A stretch of 64,000 nucleotides of DNA. Source: Pseudomonadales bacterium. GTDB taxonomy: Bacteria; Pseudomonadota; Gammaproteobacteria; Pseudomonadales; UBA5518. The stretch covers positions 62,001 to 126,000 of the forward strand of contig JAJVIG010000007.1 in NCBI GenBank assembly GCA_022072145.1, read 5' to 3'. The notes under the pieces were generated by a model. It was given only the letters and a program-made list of their open reading frames with translations. It was not told where the DNA came from and did not search any database. Both the position numbers and the translations under genes were made by a program. Below are positions 45,254 through 54,120 of this stretch, one piece after another (the first letter of the stretch is position 1; each line of letters starts with the position of its first letter).

Positions 45254-47392
45254 CTAGATGGCGCGTGCCACGGCGTTGCCGCCGCGAATCGCACCCTCTA
45301 TGTACTCCACCGAGGCGCAATCGCCCACCGCGTGGAGTTCCACCCCGGTGCCACGCAGCGCGGCGGCCAGCGTGCCGTCCTCACGCACGCCGGCGGCGAT
45401 GATCACCTGGTCGGCGGCGATCGCGCGTTCCTGTCCGCCCGGCGTGCGGTAGCGCACGCAGTCCTTCTCGATGCGCGGCCCGGCGACGTTGGCGATCAGG
45501 TCCACCCCGAGCCGGCGGCATTCGTGCAGCGCGCGCCAGCGGCGCAGCAGCCGCATCTGCGGGGCGAGCAGCGGGCCTTCCTCGAGCACCGTGACCTTGC
45601 GGCCGCGCTCGGCGAGGAACTCGGCGAGCTCCACACCGACCAGTCCGCCACCGTAGATCACCACGTGGTGCCCCAGCGGCAGCCAGTAACGGCTGGCGCG
45701 CGCGAGCAGCTCGGGGTTGCGCGTGATGCCGAGGCGCGCGGCCACGCCGAGCAGCGCGCGCACGCCCGCCGACATCCCCTGCGGCAGCGCGCCGTCACCG
45801 ACGCCGAGCATCGCGCGCAGCGACTCGCCGTTCAGCACATGCGGCAGATCGATGCCCGGGATCGGCAATGCGTCCCAGCGCGCGCCGCTGGCCACCACCA
45901 CCACGTCCGGCGCGAACTCGCGCACGAAGCGTTCGTCGACCGCTGTGCCGAGGCGGATCTCGACCGGCAGCGCCGCCAGCGTCTGCTCGAAATAACGCAC
46001 CAGCCGCCCGTTCGACGGGTAGCTGACCGCCGACAGCCGCACACTGCCGCCGAGCACGGCGTTCTTCTCGCACAGCGTCACCCGATGCCCGCGCAGCGCC
46101 GCCACGCGCGCCACCTCCATGCCGCCCGGCCCGCCACCGACGACCAGCACGCGCCGCGCACGCGGCGCCGGCGTGATCACCACCTCGTGTTCGAAGCCGG
46201 TCGCCGCATTGACCGCGCAGCGCACGTGTCCGTTCACGAAGATCTGGCTGATGCAGGTGTAGCAGTAGATGCAGGGGCGGATCTCGCGCGCGTTGCCGGC
46301 CTGCAGCTTGCGCGGCAGGTCGGGGTCGGCCAGGAGCTTCCGCCCCATGCACACGAAGTCGATCGCGCGGTTGCGGATCAGGCGGTCGGCGACTTCCGGC
46401 TCGATGCGCCCGGCCGTGATGACCGGTATGTCCACGGCGCGCCGGATCGCCTGTGCGAACGGCACGAACTGCCCCGGGAAATGCGTGGCATGCGCCTCGG
46501 TGTAGCCGATGCCGCGATCCGGATCGGCGTAGGCGCTGACGTTGATCGCATCGGCGCCGGCGCGCGCGGCCAGTCGTGCGGTGGCGACCGCATCGACGGT
46601 GGTGATGCCTTCGGCCTTCAGGAACTCGACCCCGTCGAGCCGCAGCCACACCGGGTAGTCCCGGCCCACCCGCTCGCGCACCGCCTGCAGCACCTCGACC
46701 ATCAGGCGGGCGCGGTTCTCCAGCGAGCCACCGTAAGAGTCGCTGCGCCGGTTGGTCGATGGCGACAGGAAGTTCGAGATCAGATAGCCGTGCGCGGCGT
46801 GGATCTCCACGCCGTCGATGCCGGCCTTGCGCGCACGCTCGGCCGCGTCGGCGAACTGCGAGCAGACCCAGGCCAGATCCTCCGCGGTCGCCTCGCGATG
46901 GTGCAGTTTCGAGGTCGGCTGCACGAACGGGCGCGCCATCGCGCCGGCCTCCTCCCCGGTCAGCGTGGGGCCGATGTCGCTCTCGCCGCCCTCCTTGGGC
47001 AGCGAGGGCACCAGCAGGGGGCGTCCGTCGGCGATGTCGTTCATCGCCGTGACGCCGGCGTGCTGGATCTGCAGCGCGATCTTCGCACCGTGACGGTGGA
47101 TGCGTTCGGCGAGCGCGGTGAATCCCGGGAGGTAGCGGTCGTCGGAGATCGCCACCTGGCAGGCATTGGCCGAACCCACCGGCCACGAGATCGACACCGA
47201 GCCCATCACGACCATCGCCGCCCCGCCGCGGGCGCGCGCCTCGTAGTAGGACATGATCCGCTCGTTCAGCATGCCGTCGGGCTCGCACAGGTTCGACCCC
47301 ATGGGTGTCATGAAAATGCGGTTGCGGAGCTCGAGGCTCCCGATGCGGCCCGGCGACAGCAGCGCCTCGTAACTGTTCGTCATGCTCGTCAT
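45254..47392 (-). CDS. Iron-sulfur flavin ene-reductase (2,4-dienoyl-CoA reductase / old yellow enzyme family)
   Basis: The protein has 712 aa in two parts. The N-terminal OYE barrel (about 1-370) has NRIFMTPMGSNL, the substrate-binding HAAHGYLISNFLSPSTN (His198, His201) and ITAGRI. A 4Fe-4S site follows at C374, C377, C380 and C392. The C-terminal half has an FAD fold (VLVVGGGPGGMEVARVAALRG) and an NAD(P) fold (VVIYGGGLVGVELAEFLAERG). The layout is that of 2,4-dienoyl-CoA reductase, trimethylamine dehydrogenase and bile-acid BaiCD/BaiH enzymes. It would reduce an enone or dienoyl-CoA. It is probably a core enzyme of the local pathway. Confidence 0.92.
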   Translation of the reverse strand: MTSMTNSYEALLSPGRIGSLELRNRIFMTPMGSNLCEPDGMLNERIMSYYEARARGGAAMVVMGSVSISWPVGSANACQVAISDDRYLPGFTALAERIHRHGAKIALQIQHAGVTAMNDIADGRPLLVPSLPKEGGESDIGPTLTGEEAGAMARPFVQPTSKLHHREATAEDLAWVCSQFADAAERARKAGIDGVEIHAAHGYLISNFLSPSTNRRSDSYGGSLENRARLMVEVLQAVRERVGRDYPVWLRLDGVEFLKAEGITTVDAVATARLAARAGADAINVSAYADPDRGIGYTEAHATHFPGQFVPFAQAIRRAVDIPVITAGRIEPEVADRLIRNRAIDFVCMGRKLLADPDLPRKLQAGNAREIRPCIYCYTCISQIFVNGHVRCAVNAATGFEHEVVITPAPRARRVLVVGGGPGGMEVARVAALRGHRVTLCEKNAVLGGSVRLSAVSYPSNGRLVRYFEQTLAALPVEIRLGTAVDERFVREFAPDVVVVASGARWDALPIPGIDLPHVLNGESLRAMLGVGDGALPQGMSAGVRALLGVAARLGITRNPELLARASRYWLPLGHHVVIYGGGLVGVELAEFLAERGRKVTVLEEGPLLAPQMRLLRRWRALHECRRLGVDLIANVAGPRIEKDCVRYRTPGGQERAIAADQVIIAAGVREDGTLAAALRGTGVELHAVGDCASVEYIEGAIRGGNAVARAI

Positions 47393-47429
47393 GCCCGTTC
47401 TGTTCCCTGATCACCGAGCGCCCGCGCGC

Positions 47430-48212
47430 TCACAGCGAGAAATGCTCGCCGCCGTTGACGTCGTAGGCCGCGCCGGTCACCTGGCTGGTGTAGTCCGACA
47501 GCAGCATCAGCACGGTCCTGGCGCATTCCTCGTCGGGAGGAATCCGTCCCACCGGAATGGTCGCGGCGCGCTCGGCGATCAGTTCCTCGCGCGCTCGCCC
47601 GGTCTGCCCGGCCAGCCCGTTGAAATACTGCTCGAGCGTGCTGCCCCACATCCACCCGATCACGGCGCTGTTGACGCGGATCCGGTACGGCGCCAGCTCC
47701 AGCGCCAGCAAGCGCGTCGCGCCGAGCAGCGCGGCCTTCGGCACACTGTAGGCACCGTTGCCCACCAGCGGCCGGCGCGTCTCGGCCGAGTTGACGTTGA
47801 CGATGGCGCCGCCCCCGGCCTTCATCGCGGGAACCACCGCCTTGACCATGTTCAGCGCACCAAACAGGGTCACGTCGAAGCAGCGGCGCCAGTCGTCGAG
47901 GTCGGCCGTCTCGACCGGTGCCCACTGGTACTGGCCGCTGTAGGCGCTGTTGACCAGCCCGTCCACCGCACCGAATTCGGCCACAGCGGCGGCCACCACG
48001 CGCTCACAGTCCGCCGCCACCGAGACGTCGGCGCGCACGCACAGCGCCCTTCCACCATCGGCGCGGATCCCCGCGGCCAGTTCTTCCATCAGCGCGGGGG
48101 AGCGCGCGGCCATCACGACGCGCGCACCCTCGCGGGCCGCGAGCGTGGCCAGTTTGCCGTTCATTCCGGGACCGATACCGGTCACCACGATCGTACGGCC
48201 CTGCAGGATCAT
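47430..48212 (-). CDS. Short-chain dehydrogenase/reductase (SDR 3, divergent glycine motif)
   Basis: The protein has 260 aa from the ATG at 48212. The cofactor loop is TGIGPGMNGKLA rather than the classical GxxxGIG, and NNAG is replaced by NSAYSG. The catalytic Ser in VNSAE and the Tyr/Lys in AYSVPKAAL are present, with AYDVNGGEHF at the end. It therefore looks functional but belongs to a side branch of the family. Its ATG overlaps the stop of NTF2-fold protein 3 by 4 nt, the same SDR/NTF2 coupling seen at 42.8 kb. Confidence 0.86.
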   Translation of the reverse strand: MILQGRTIVVTGIGPGMNGKLATLAAREGARVVMAARSPALMEELAAGIRADGGRALCVRADVSVAADCERVVAAAVAEFGAVDGLVNSAYSGQYQWAPVETADLDDWRRCFDVTLFGALNMVKAVVPAMKAGGGAIVNVNSAETRRPLVGNGAYSVPKAALLGATRLLALELAPYRIRVNSAVIGWMWGSTLEQYFNGLAGQTGRAREELIAERAATIPVGRIPPDEECARTVLMLLSDYTSQVTGAAYDVNGGEHFSL

Positions 48213-48637
48213 GCCTGTGCTCCTTCGGCGTTCTGTTCCATCGCGAGGCGGATGGTCTCCGGATTCACGTACTCGCGCCAGTACGTGATCAATCCGTCCC
48301 TGAAGCGAAAGATGCCGAGATAACGGTTCGCATAGTCCCGGCCGGTGGGCAGGTAACGCGTCGATGAGCCGTATTCGGCGATCAGGATGTCGGGATCGGC
48401 CAGCTCGTACACCCGGTCGATGTGATAGTTGAACGGTTCGAAATCCGCGGTGCCGGCGGCGATGTAGTCCATCAGCGCCCGCGCGCCGTGCAGCTCCGTC
48501 GGCGTGTCCGGCGCCGGGCGGTACGGCCAGTCCGAGTACAGATCCGGCGCGAGGAAACGCTCGCAGTCGGCGAACTCCTTGCGTCCCAGGTGCGCGAGCA
48601 TGGTGCGGAAGATGCGTTCGTTGTCGTTCATGGGCAT
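48209..48637 (-). CDS. SnoaL/NTF2-fold protein 3
   Basis: The protein has 142 aa from the ATG at 48637 (GGAG 6-8 nt upstream; a second ATG is two codons later). It resembles PhzA/PhzB-like and SnoaL-like proteins: ERIFRTMLAHLGRKEFADCERFLAPDLYSDWPYRP, with the closing RYLGIFRFRDGLITYWREYVNPETIR. It starts the minus-strand oxidoreductase series and is coupled to SDR 3 by overlap. It is divergent from the TonB receptor across 207 nt in which no convincing promoter was seen. Confidence 0.84.
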   Translation of the reverse strand: MPMNDNERIFRTMLAHLGRKEFADCERFLAPDLYSDWPYRPAPDTPTELHGARALMDYIAAGTADFEPFNYHIDRVYELADPDILIAEYGSSTRYLPTGRDYANRYLGIFRFRDGLITYWREYVNPETIRLAMEQNAEGAQA

Positions 48638-48844
48638 CGGCTTCTCCGTCGGTTACGGCATGCACCTTAGTTGCGGACGCCAGCGCGTACATCACCTGTT
48701 CGGATGAGTATCCGCTGCGCACGGTGCACCGGCCACTACGCCGCATTCCCTCACCCGATCGAATGAACACGCTACGCCACGACTCCCGCTAATGTCCACG
48801 CGGCGTTCCGACCCATAACGATCAGACCGGAGGGGATACACCAC

Positions 48845-51193
48845 ATGTCATACTGCAACACGCTACCGTTCCGCGCTTCGCTGCTCGGCGTCGCGCTGCT
48901 CCAGTGCGCGTTCGGCGCTTCCGCCCAGGACACTGCCGACGGGGCGCAGCGCGCCACCCGCATCGAGGAGATGCTGGTCACCGCACGGCGCGTCTCCGAG
49001 GACATCCAGTCGGTGCCGACCGCGATCTCGGCGATCGGCACCGAGGACGTGGCCGGGCTGCGCATCGAGGGCTTCCAGACCGTCGGCCAGACGATCCCGA
49101 ACCTCTACGTCAACAAGCAGGGCGGCAGCCCGGCGGCTCCGCAGATGAACCTGCGCGGCGTATCGAACGGTTCGCTGAACCTGCAGGTCGACTCCGGCAT
49201 CGGGCTCTACGTCGACGGCGTCTATCTCAGCCGCTCCGGTGCCGCGGCCTTCGAGATGGCGGACCTCGAGCGCATCGAAGTGATGCGCGGTCCGCAGGGA
49301 ACGCTGTTCGGACGCAACTCGACCGGCGGCGCGATCAACCTCATCACTGCCCGCCCCAGCGGCGAGGCCGGTGTGCGCGTCGATGGCGGGCTCGGCAATT
49401 TCGACGAGCGCCGCTACAAGGTCGTCGTCGATACACCCGAATGGAACGGCCTCAGCGCCCGTCTCGTGGCCGGACACTCCGAGTACGAGGGCGACGTGGA
49501 CAACATCGCGAGCCGGCGGACCTATCACCTGCCGGCACCGTTCGGCACCCACACCACCAAGGCGCGCGGCGGCGACAGCGACACCGACAACGTGTTCCTC
49601 GCGGTTCACTACGCCGGCAACGAACGGTTGACGCTCGACTACAAGTTCGATTCCACGGACTGGAAGGGAACGATGCCGACGCGCCAGATGAACGGCAGCC
49701 TCGGTGCGTGCGTGGACTTCGACAACACGCCGGCGCAATGCATCATCGGCTACGGACTGGTCACGCCGGTACATCCGTATCCCGGCAAGTTCGGCTACCG
49801 TGACGAACTTGCCGCCTCGGTCGAGTCCACGGCGAGCAACGACGTCGAGGGACACTCGTTCACGGCCGAGTATGCCTTCTCCGACACGATCCGCGCGAAA
49901 TACCTGTTCGGTCACCGCAAGTACGACCTCGACGCCGGGGCCAACGAGGTCTACGGCGGCGCCGAGTACATCGACACCGGCGCGCTCGGCAACCCCGGCG
50001 GTGCCTACGCACCGCTGATCGCGTTCCGTGTCGAGGAGCAGGAACAGGATTCGCACGAACTGCAGCTGATCGGCAGCCACCCGTCGCTCGACTGGATCGT
50101 CGGCGCGTTCCTGTACGACGAACAGGGCAGCGTGAACAACCCGATCCTGCTCAGCCGTTCGATCGCCGATGGTGACCAGGTCCCGGTGAATGTCGCCGCG
50201 TTCGACTACTTCATCGGCCAGGACGTCGACGTCGACAACGAATCGCGCGCGGTCTACGCGCACGCGACCTGGCATCTCGGCCGTTTCGACCTGAGCGGCG
50301 GCGTGCGCTACACCGAGGACGATCGCGAGGAGTTCATTCGCGCCGCCGGTTTCTACGGTCTGTTCGTGCCGGGCAACCACCGTTCGCGCTACGAAGGCGA
50401 CCACACCGACTACGACATCGCGCTGACCTACCAGCTGAACGATTCGGCCAACGTCTACGCCAAGTACGCCACCGGTTACGTCTCCGGCGGCACGTTGCTC
50501 GGCAACCCGTTCCGCGAGGACGAGATGGAACTCTACGAGGCTGGCCTCAAGTCCGACCTGCTCGATGACACGCTGCGCCTCAACGTCGCGGTGTTTCGCC
50601 AGGAGCGCACCGACGTGCAGCAGGAGGACTTCGACGCCTCCGCCGGCGGCTACATCATGGGCCGCGGCGACGAGATCGTCTCCGACGGCCTCGAGGTCGA
50701 GGTGACCTGGATCCCGCTCACCGGCCTGACGCTCGACGGCGCGTGGGGTTACACCGATGTCGACGCCTCCGGCGATCTGCGCACCTGGCAGCCCGAAAAC
50801 ACGCTGTACCTCGGCGCCCAGTACGATTTCGTCCCGCTCGCCGGCGGCGTCGCCCCCACGCTGCGGGTCGACGTGTCGTGGCGCGACGACGCCTACCGGC
50901 TGATCTGCCCGGCCGGAACCAGCACGGTACCGGGAACCGATACCTGTGTCGGCACGCCCGACAAGGCACTCGACGACCTGTCGGTGATGGAGGCGGTGGC
51001 ACGCGTCGGCGCACGGCTCGATTTCGCGAACATCCGGCTCGGCGACAACGCGACCGGCCGCTTCGGGATCTGGGGACAGAACCTGCTCGACGAGGACGAA
51101 ATGGAGTTCATCTTCTCGCTGGGCGGACCGACCGTGACCGCGACCTACATGCGCCCGCGCACCTACGGCGTGGACTTCAGCGTACAGTTCTGA
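48845..51193 (+). CDS. TonB-dependent outer-membrane receptor
   Basis: The protein has 782 aa. The signal peptide ends at about residue 27 (GASAQ). A TonB-box-like IEEMLVTARR follows, then the plug domain with SVPTAISAIGTEDVAGL, NLRGVSNG and DLERIEVMRGPQGTLFGRNS, and a 22-strand-type barrel ending in a terminal Phe (VDFSVQF). No iron-siderophore hallmark is seen; the plug resembles receptors abundant in sphingomonads and marine gammaproteobacteria for complex organics. It probably imports the substrate of the surrounding pathway. GGAGGGG lies about 11 nt before the ATG. An NTF2-fold gene follows 44 nt downstream. Confidence 0.95.
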   Translation: MSYCNTLPFRASLLGVALLQCAFGASAQDTADGAQRATRIEEMLVTARRVSEDIQSVPTAISAIGTEDVAGLRIEGFQTVGQTIPNLYVNKQGGSPAAPQMNLRGVSNGSLNLQVDSGIGLYVDGVYLSRSGAAAFEMADLERIEVMRGPQGTLFGRNSTGGAINLITARPSGEAGVRVDGGLGNFDERRYKVVVDTPEWNGLSARLVAGHSEYEGDVDNIASRRTYHLPAPFGTHTTKARGGDSDTDNVFLAVHYAGNERLTLDYKFDSTDWKGTMPTRQMNGSLGACVDFDNTPAQCIIGYGLVTPVHPYPGKFGYRDELAASVESTASNDVEGHSFTAEYAFSDTIRAKYLFGHRKYDLDAGANEVYGGAEYIDTGALGNPGGAYAPLIAFRVEEQEQDSHELQLIGSHPSLDWIVGAFLYDEQGSVNNPILLSRSIADGDQVPVNVAAFDYFIGQDVDVDNESRAVYAHATWHLGRFDLSGGVRYTEDDREEFIRAAGFYGLFVPGNHRSRYEGDHTDYDIALTYQLNDSANVYAKYATGYVSGGTLLGNPFREDEMELYEAGLKSDLLDDTLRLNVAVFRQERTDVQQEDFDASAGGYIMGRGDEIVSDGLEVEVTWIPLTGLTLDGAWGYTDVDASGDLRTWQPENTLYLGAQYDFVPLAGGVAPTLRVDVSWRDDAYRLICPAGTSTVPGTDTCVGTPDKALDDLSVMEAVARVGARLDFANIRLGDNATGRFGIWGQNLLDEDEMEFIFSLGGPTVTATYMRPRTYGVDFSVQF

Positions 51194-51237
51194 ACCGGGG
51201 CGCGGATCGATGACTCCACAACCACGAGGACACCCGG

Positions 51238-51714
51238 ATGACCACCGACGACGCGCTGCAGCGCCTGCTGGACATCGAGGCGATCAAGACGCTGAAACAC
51301 CGCTACATCCGCTGCATGACGCACTCGTTGTGGGACGAACTCGAGGACCTGCTGACCCCGGACATCGAGGCCAGCTATTCGGACGGCAAATACACCTTCA
51401 GCGGACGCGATTCGCTGATGGCCTTCCTGCGCGGCGCGCACGACGCGGCGACAACACAGGTGCTCGGCTTCTGGCACGTGACGATGCCGGAGATCGAACT
51501 GTTCGGCGCCGACGAGGCACAGGGAATCTGGGCGATGTACCACTTCTACCTGGACAAGCGCGACATGCAGCAGCTCGAGATGTTCGCGTACTACCGTGAC
51601 ACCTACCGTCGCAACGACGGTCGCTGGCGCATCGCGCGCACCGGCTACGCGCGGCTGATGGAGCAGACGCTGGACCGCAACAGCGTTCCGGGCCTGCAGC
51701 TGCACATCGGCTGA
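51238..51714 (+). CDS. SnoaL/NTF2-fold protein 4
   Basis: The protein has 158 aa. The helical start ALQRLLDIEAIKTLKHRYIRCMTHSLWDELEDLL is the SnoaL_4 (gamma-BHC dehydrochlorinase/ring-hydroxylase beta-like) signature, with TPDIEASYSDGKYTFSGRDSL and later AYYRDTYRRNDGRWRIARTGY. It lies 44 nt after the TonB receptor, probably co-transcribed, so it may act on freshly imported substrate. It is convergent with the LuxR-type regulator gene. Confidence 0.86.
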   Translation: MTTDDALQRLLDIEAIKTLKHRYIRCMTHSLWDELEDLLTPDIEASYSDGKYTFSGRDSLMAFLRGAHDAATTQVLGFWHVTMPEIELFGADEAQGIWAMYHFYLDKRDMQQLEMFAYYRDTYRRNDGRWRIARTGYARLMEQTLDRNSVPGLQLHIG

Positions 51715-51736
51715 GTACGGCGCGGTCGCGCCTGCG

Positions 51737-52873
51737 TCACAGCAGGCGCGCGGTGGAGTGGTTCAGGCGGGCGACGATCTGCGACTGGCGGTTCGTTCCC
51801 ATCTTGTCGTAGATGCCGCGCAGATGGGTCTTCACGGTGTTGATGCTGACGTCCAGTGCGTCGGCCACTTCGTCGAGGCTGAGGCCGCGCGCCAGCAACG
51901 AGGCGACCTGTCCCTCGCAGCGCGTCAGCCCGTACATCCCGGACAGGACGGCCGGATCGAGACAGATCGCCGACTGGCGCGAGTCGTTGATGTAGACGAT
52001 CACCGCCGGCTGTTCGCCCGACTCGAGCATCTGGTCCGCGACCAGCGGCCGGACCACGATGTCGAACACGCCGGCGCCCTTGCCGGTGCCGAGTTGCAAT
52101 CCGACACCGCGCTGCGAGCTGCAGCGGTTGCGATGCGCGGCGAGCGCCAGATCGATCGCGCGTGTCAGCGCGCGGCCGTCGATCGCATCGCCCGTGCGCA
52201 AGCGGCCTGTGCGCACACTCAGCAGGTGCGGATCGGTCAGCAGTTCGCGTGCGCGCTCGTTCATCGAGGCCACCTGCCCACGTGCATCGAGCACCACGCA
52301 GGCGATCGAGAGCTTCGCCATCGCCTCCTCGAAAAAGCGCAGCATGTAGCCGCCGCGCGCGTGCTGCTCGCGCAGGCGGATCGCGCGGGCCATGTGCGGC
52401 GCGATCAGCGCCAGCAGGTCCTTCTCCCGCGTCGTGAACGGCGGCTGGTCGGCATTGCGCTCGAGCGCGAGCACCGCGCACACCAGCTCGCTGCGCAGCA
52501 CGTCGCAGGACAGCAGGTAGCGGATGTTCAGAGGTTGCAGGAAACGGCGATAGAGCGTGCTGCGCAGGAACCCGCCATCGGGCATCAGCTCGTCCACGCT
52601 GATCGGTTGCGGCTGCGGCAGTTCGAGCAGCGGATTGACCGACATCACCCCGTCGACGTGCACCCGTCCGGTGGCGACCGGGTCCTCGTTGTCGGTCACG
52701 AGATAGTACATCCCCGGCATCGACGGCGAAGCGATCAGCAGCGCCGCGTCACGCGATCCCGTTTCCCGGCTGAGGCTCGCCATCAGCGATTTCCAGCGAC
52801 GCTGGTCCTCGATTCCCTCGTAGGCGAGGGAGACGAGGTCACCGAATTCGCGCAGTCGGCTTGCCGCCGCCAT
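51737..52873 (-). CDS. LuxR-type transcriptional regulator
   Basis: The protein has 378 aa from the ATG at 52873 (GGAG 8 nt upstream). The C-terminal ~60 residues are a LuxR HTH: LTRCEGQVASLLARGLSLDE, VADALDVSINTVKTHLRGIY and DKMGTNRQSQIVARL. The N-terminal two-thirds look like GAF/PAS-type sensing domains (ACVVLDARGQVASMNERARELL is PAS-like). There is no receiver domain, so direct ligand sensing is likely. Flanked by the TonB receptor unit and NTF2-fold protein 5, it is the likely local regulator. Confidence 0.9.
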   Translation of the reverse strand: MAAASRLREFGDLVSLAYEGIEDQRRWKSLMASLSRETGSRDAALLIASPSMPGMYYLVTDNEDPVATGRVHVDGVMSVNPLLELPQPQPISVDELMPDGGFLRSTLYRRFLQPLNIRYLLSCDVLRSELVCAVLALERNADQPPFTTREKDLLALIAPHMARAIRLREQHARGGYMLRFFEEAMAKLSIACVVLDARGQVASMNERARELLTDPHLLSVRTGRLRTGDAIDGRALTRAIDLALAAHRNRCSSQRGVGLQLGTGKGAGVFDIVVRPLVADQMLESGEQPAVIVYINDSRQSAICLDPAVLSGMYGLTRCEGQVASLLARGLSLDEVADALDVSINTVKTHLRGIYDKMGTNRQSQIVARLNHSTARLL

Positions 52874-53069
52874 CTGGCCCACTCCGCAGCACCTCCGGTT
52901 TCGGGCGTCGTTCGTTATGATGCGTACGCTAGTCGCCGTGGCCGACCACGTCAATTACCCGACTCCGGCCGGCGCGCGTGCCGGCAGCCCGGCCTGCGCC
53001 GGCGACACGACCGGCCACGATCTGCGATCATGCGCCGACCGGCCCGAGCCAGCGTACGGAGGAACTCCG

Positions 53070-53519
53070 ATGAGCGACCCGACTTCACGCAGTGAGAGCA
53101 CCACGCCCGACCTGGCGGCGCTGGCGCTGCGCCACATCGAGGCCGAAGGCCGCGGCGACCTCGAAGGCACGCTCGCCACCTTCGAGGACGACGCGTTCTT
53201 CGAGCTGTTTCCGTGCGCGCTGCGGATCACCGGCCGCGAGCGCGTGCGCCGGTACTACGATCACTTCTTCAGCGTCGCGCGCCATTGCGTCGCCGGCTAC
53301 GTCGATCACGGCACCACGCGCGGCGCGCACGCGCTGACCACCGAGATGACCGTCACCATCGCCTACCCGGACGGCAGCCGGCGCGACTTCCGCACGCTGA
53401 CCGTGTTTCCGTACGGCACGCACGCGCTGCGCGGCGAGCGCATCTACGCCGACACTGAGTTCTTCCGCGTCATTTTCGGTCCCCTGCTCGCCGAAGCCGA
53501 ACCGATCCCGCCCGCGTAG
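53070..53519 (+). CDS. SnoaL/NTF2-fold protein 5
   Basis: The protein has 149 aa from the ATG at 53070 with GGAGGA upstream. It contains DLAALALRHIEAEGRGDLEG, TLATFEDDAFFELFPCALRI, ERVRRYYDHFF and a nuclear-transport-factor-like strand pattern ending FFRVIFGPLL. The 196-nt gap to the divergent LuxR-type gene should hold both promoters; a TATGAT at 52916-52921 is the only -10-like hexamer noticed. The stop codon TAG is part of a REP palindrome. Confidence 0.82.
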   Translation: MSDPTSRSESTTPDLAALALRHIEAEGRGDLEGTLATFEDDAFFELFPCALRITGRERVRRYYDHFFSVARHCVAGYVDHGTTRGAHALTTEMTVTIAYPDGSRRDFRTLTVFPYGTHALRGERIYADTEFFRVIFGPLLAEAEPIPPA

Positions 53520-53568
53520 GTTCGGGCTGCGCCCGAACAATTGATGTCCGGGCACGGCCCGGACCTAC
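53516..53568. repeat. REP-like palindrome pair (locus 3)
   Basis: 53516-53538 begins GTAGGTTCGGGC and closes GCCCGAAC; 53546-53568 is the inverted partner, GTCCGGGC...GCCCGGACCTAC. The pair separates two convergent NTF2-fold genes, supplies the TAG of the plus-strand one, and ends 9 nt before the stop codon of the other. Confidence 0.88.
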
Positions 53569-53577
53569 GGCCGGGGT

Positions 53578-54012
53578 TTACGCGCGACCCGGCAGGTAGG
53601 TATCGAAGATGCGCCCGATCTCGGTGTCCTCGGGTTCCGGCACGTCGTACCAGGTGCGGATGACTACCGAGCCATCGGCTTCGAATCTGAATGACTCGAT
53701 GCTGCGCAACACCTTGACCTCGCCGTCGGTCGAGAAGTGGTTCTCCATCACCCAGCAGATCTCGTTGCCACAGATGAAGCGCGTCTCCGCCGGCACGTGG
53801 AAGCGGATGTTCGGCTGGAACAGGTCGAAGGAATTCTCGCAGCAATTCGCGAAGCCGAGCTTCTCCGGCGTGCCCACCGGGTCGAGCATCCGGAACTCGC
53901 CCGGCGCCATGGCGCGCCAGTTGCGCACCCAGGCCGCCTTGTCACCGTCGTTCCAGTAGCGCACGTAATTCTGGCCCCAGGTGTCGATCTGCTCACGTGT
54001 GGGTAAGGTCAT
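53578..54012 (-). CDS. SnoaL/NTF2-fold protein 6
   Basis: The protein has 144 aa from the ATG at 54012, which has a perfect AGGAGG 6-7 nt upstream; the frame is open earlier without such a site. The segment TWGQNYVRYWNDGDKAAWVRNW and later FICGNEICWVMENHFSTDGEV and IESFRFEADGSVVIRTWYDV fit the NTF2 fold. It lies 108 nt downstream of an LLM oxidoreductase gene in the same direction. Function unknown. Confidence 0.8.
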   Translation of the reverse strand: MTLPTREQIDTWGQNYVRYWNDGDKAAWVRNWRAMAPGEFRMLDPVGTPEKLGFANCCENSFDLFQPNIRFHVPAETRFICGNEICWVMENHFSTDGEVKVLRSIESFRFEADGSVVIRTWYDVPEPEDTEIGRIFDTYLPGRA

Positions 54013-54120
54013 CGTCGTTCCTCCTTTTTCAGTCGATCGTATTGCATCCGCCGGCGCCCGGCCGCAGCACCGCGCCAGCCCGTCTGTCACCGCCTCGCGG
54101 TCACTTCATCGGCCTGCCGC

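Noticed and set aside
48638-48844. Strong promoter for the TonB receptor
   Set aside because: No -35/-10 pair with acceptable spacing was seen in the 207 nt; control may need the LuxR-type activator or another sigma factor.
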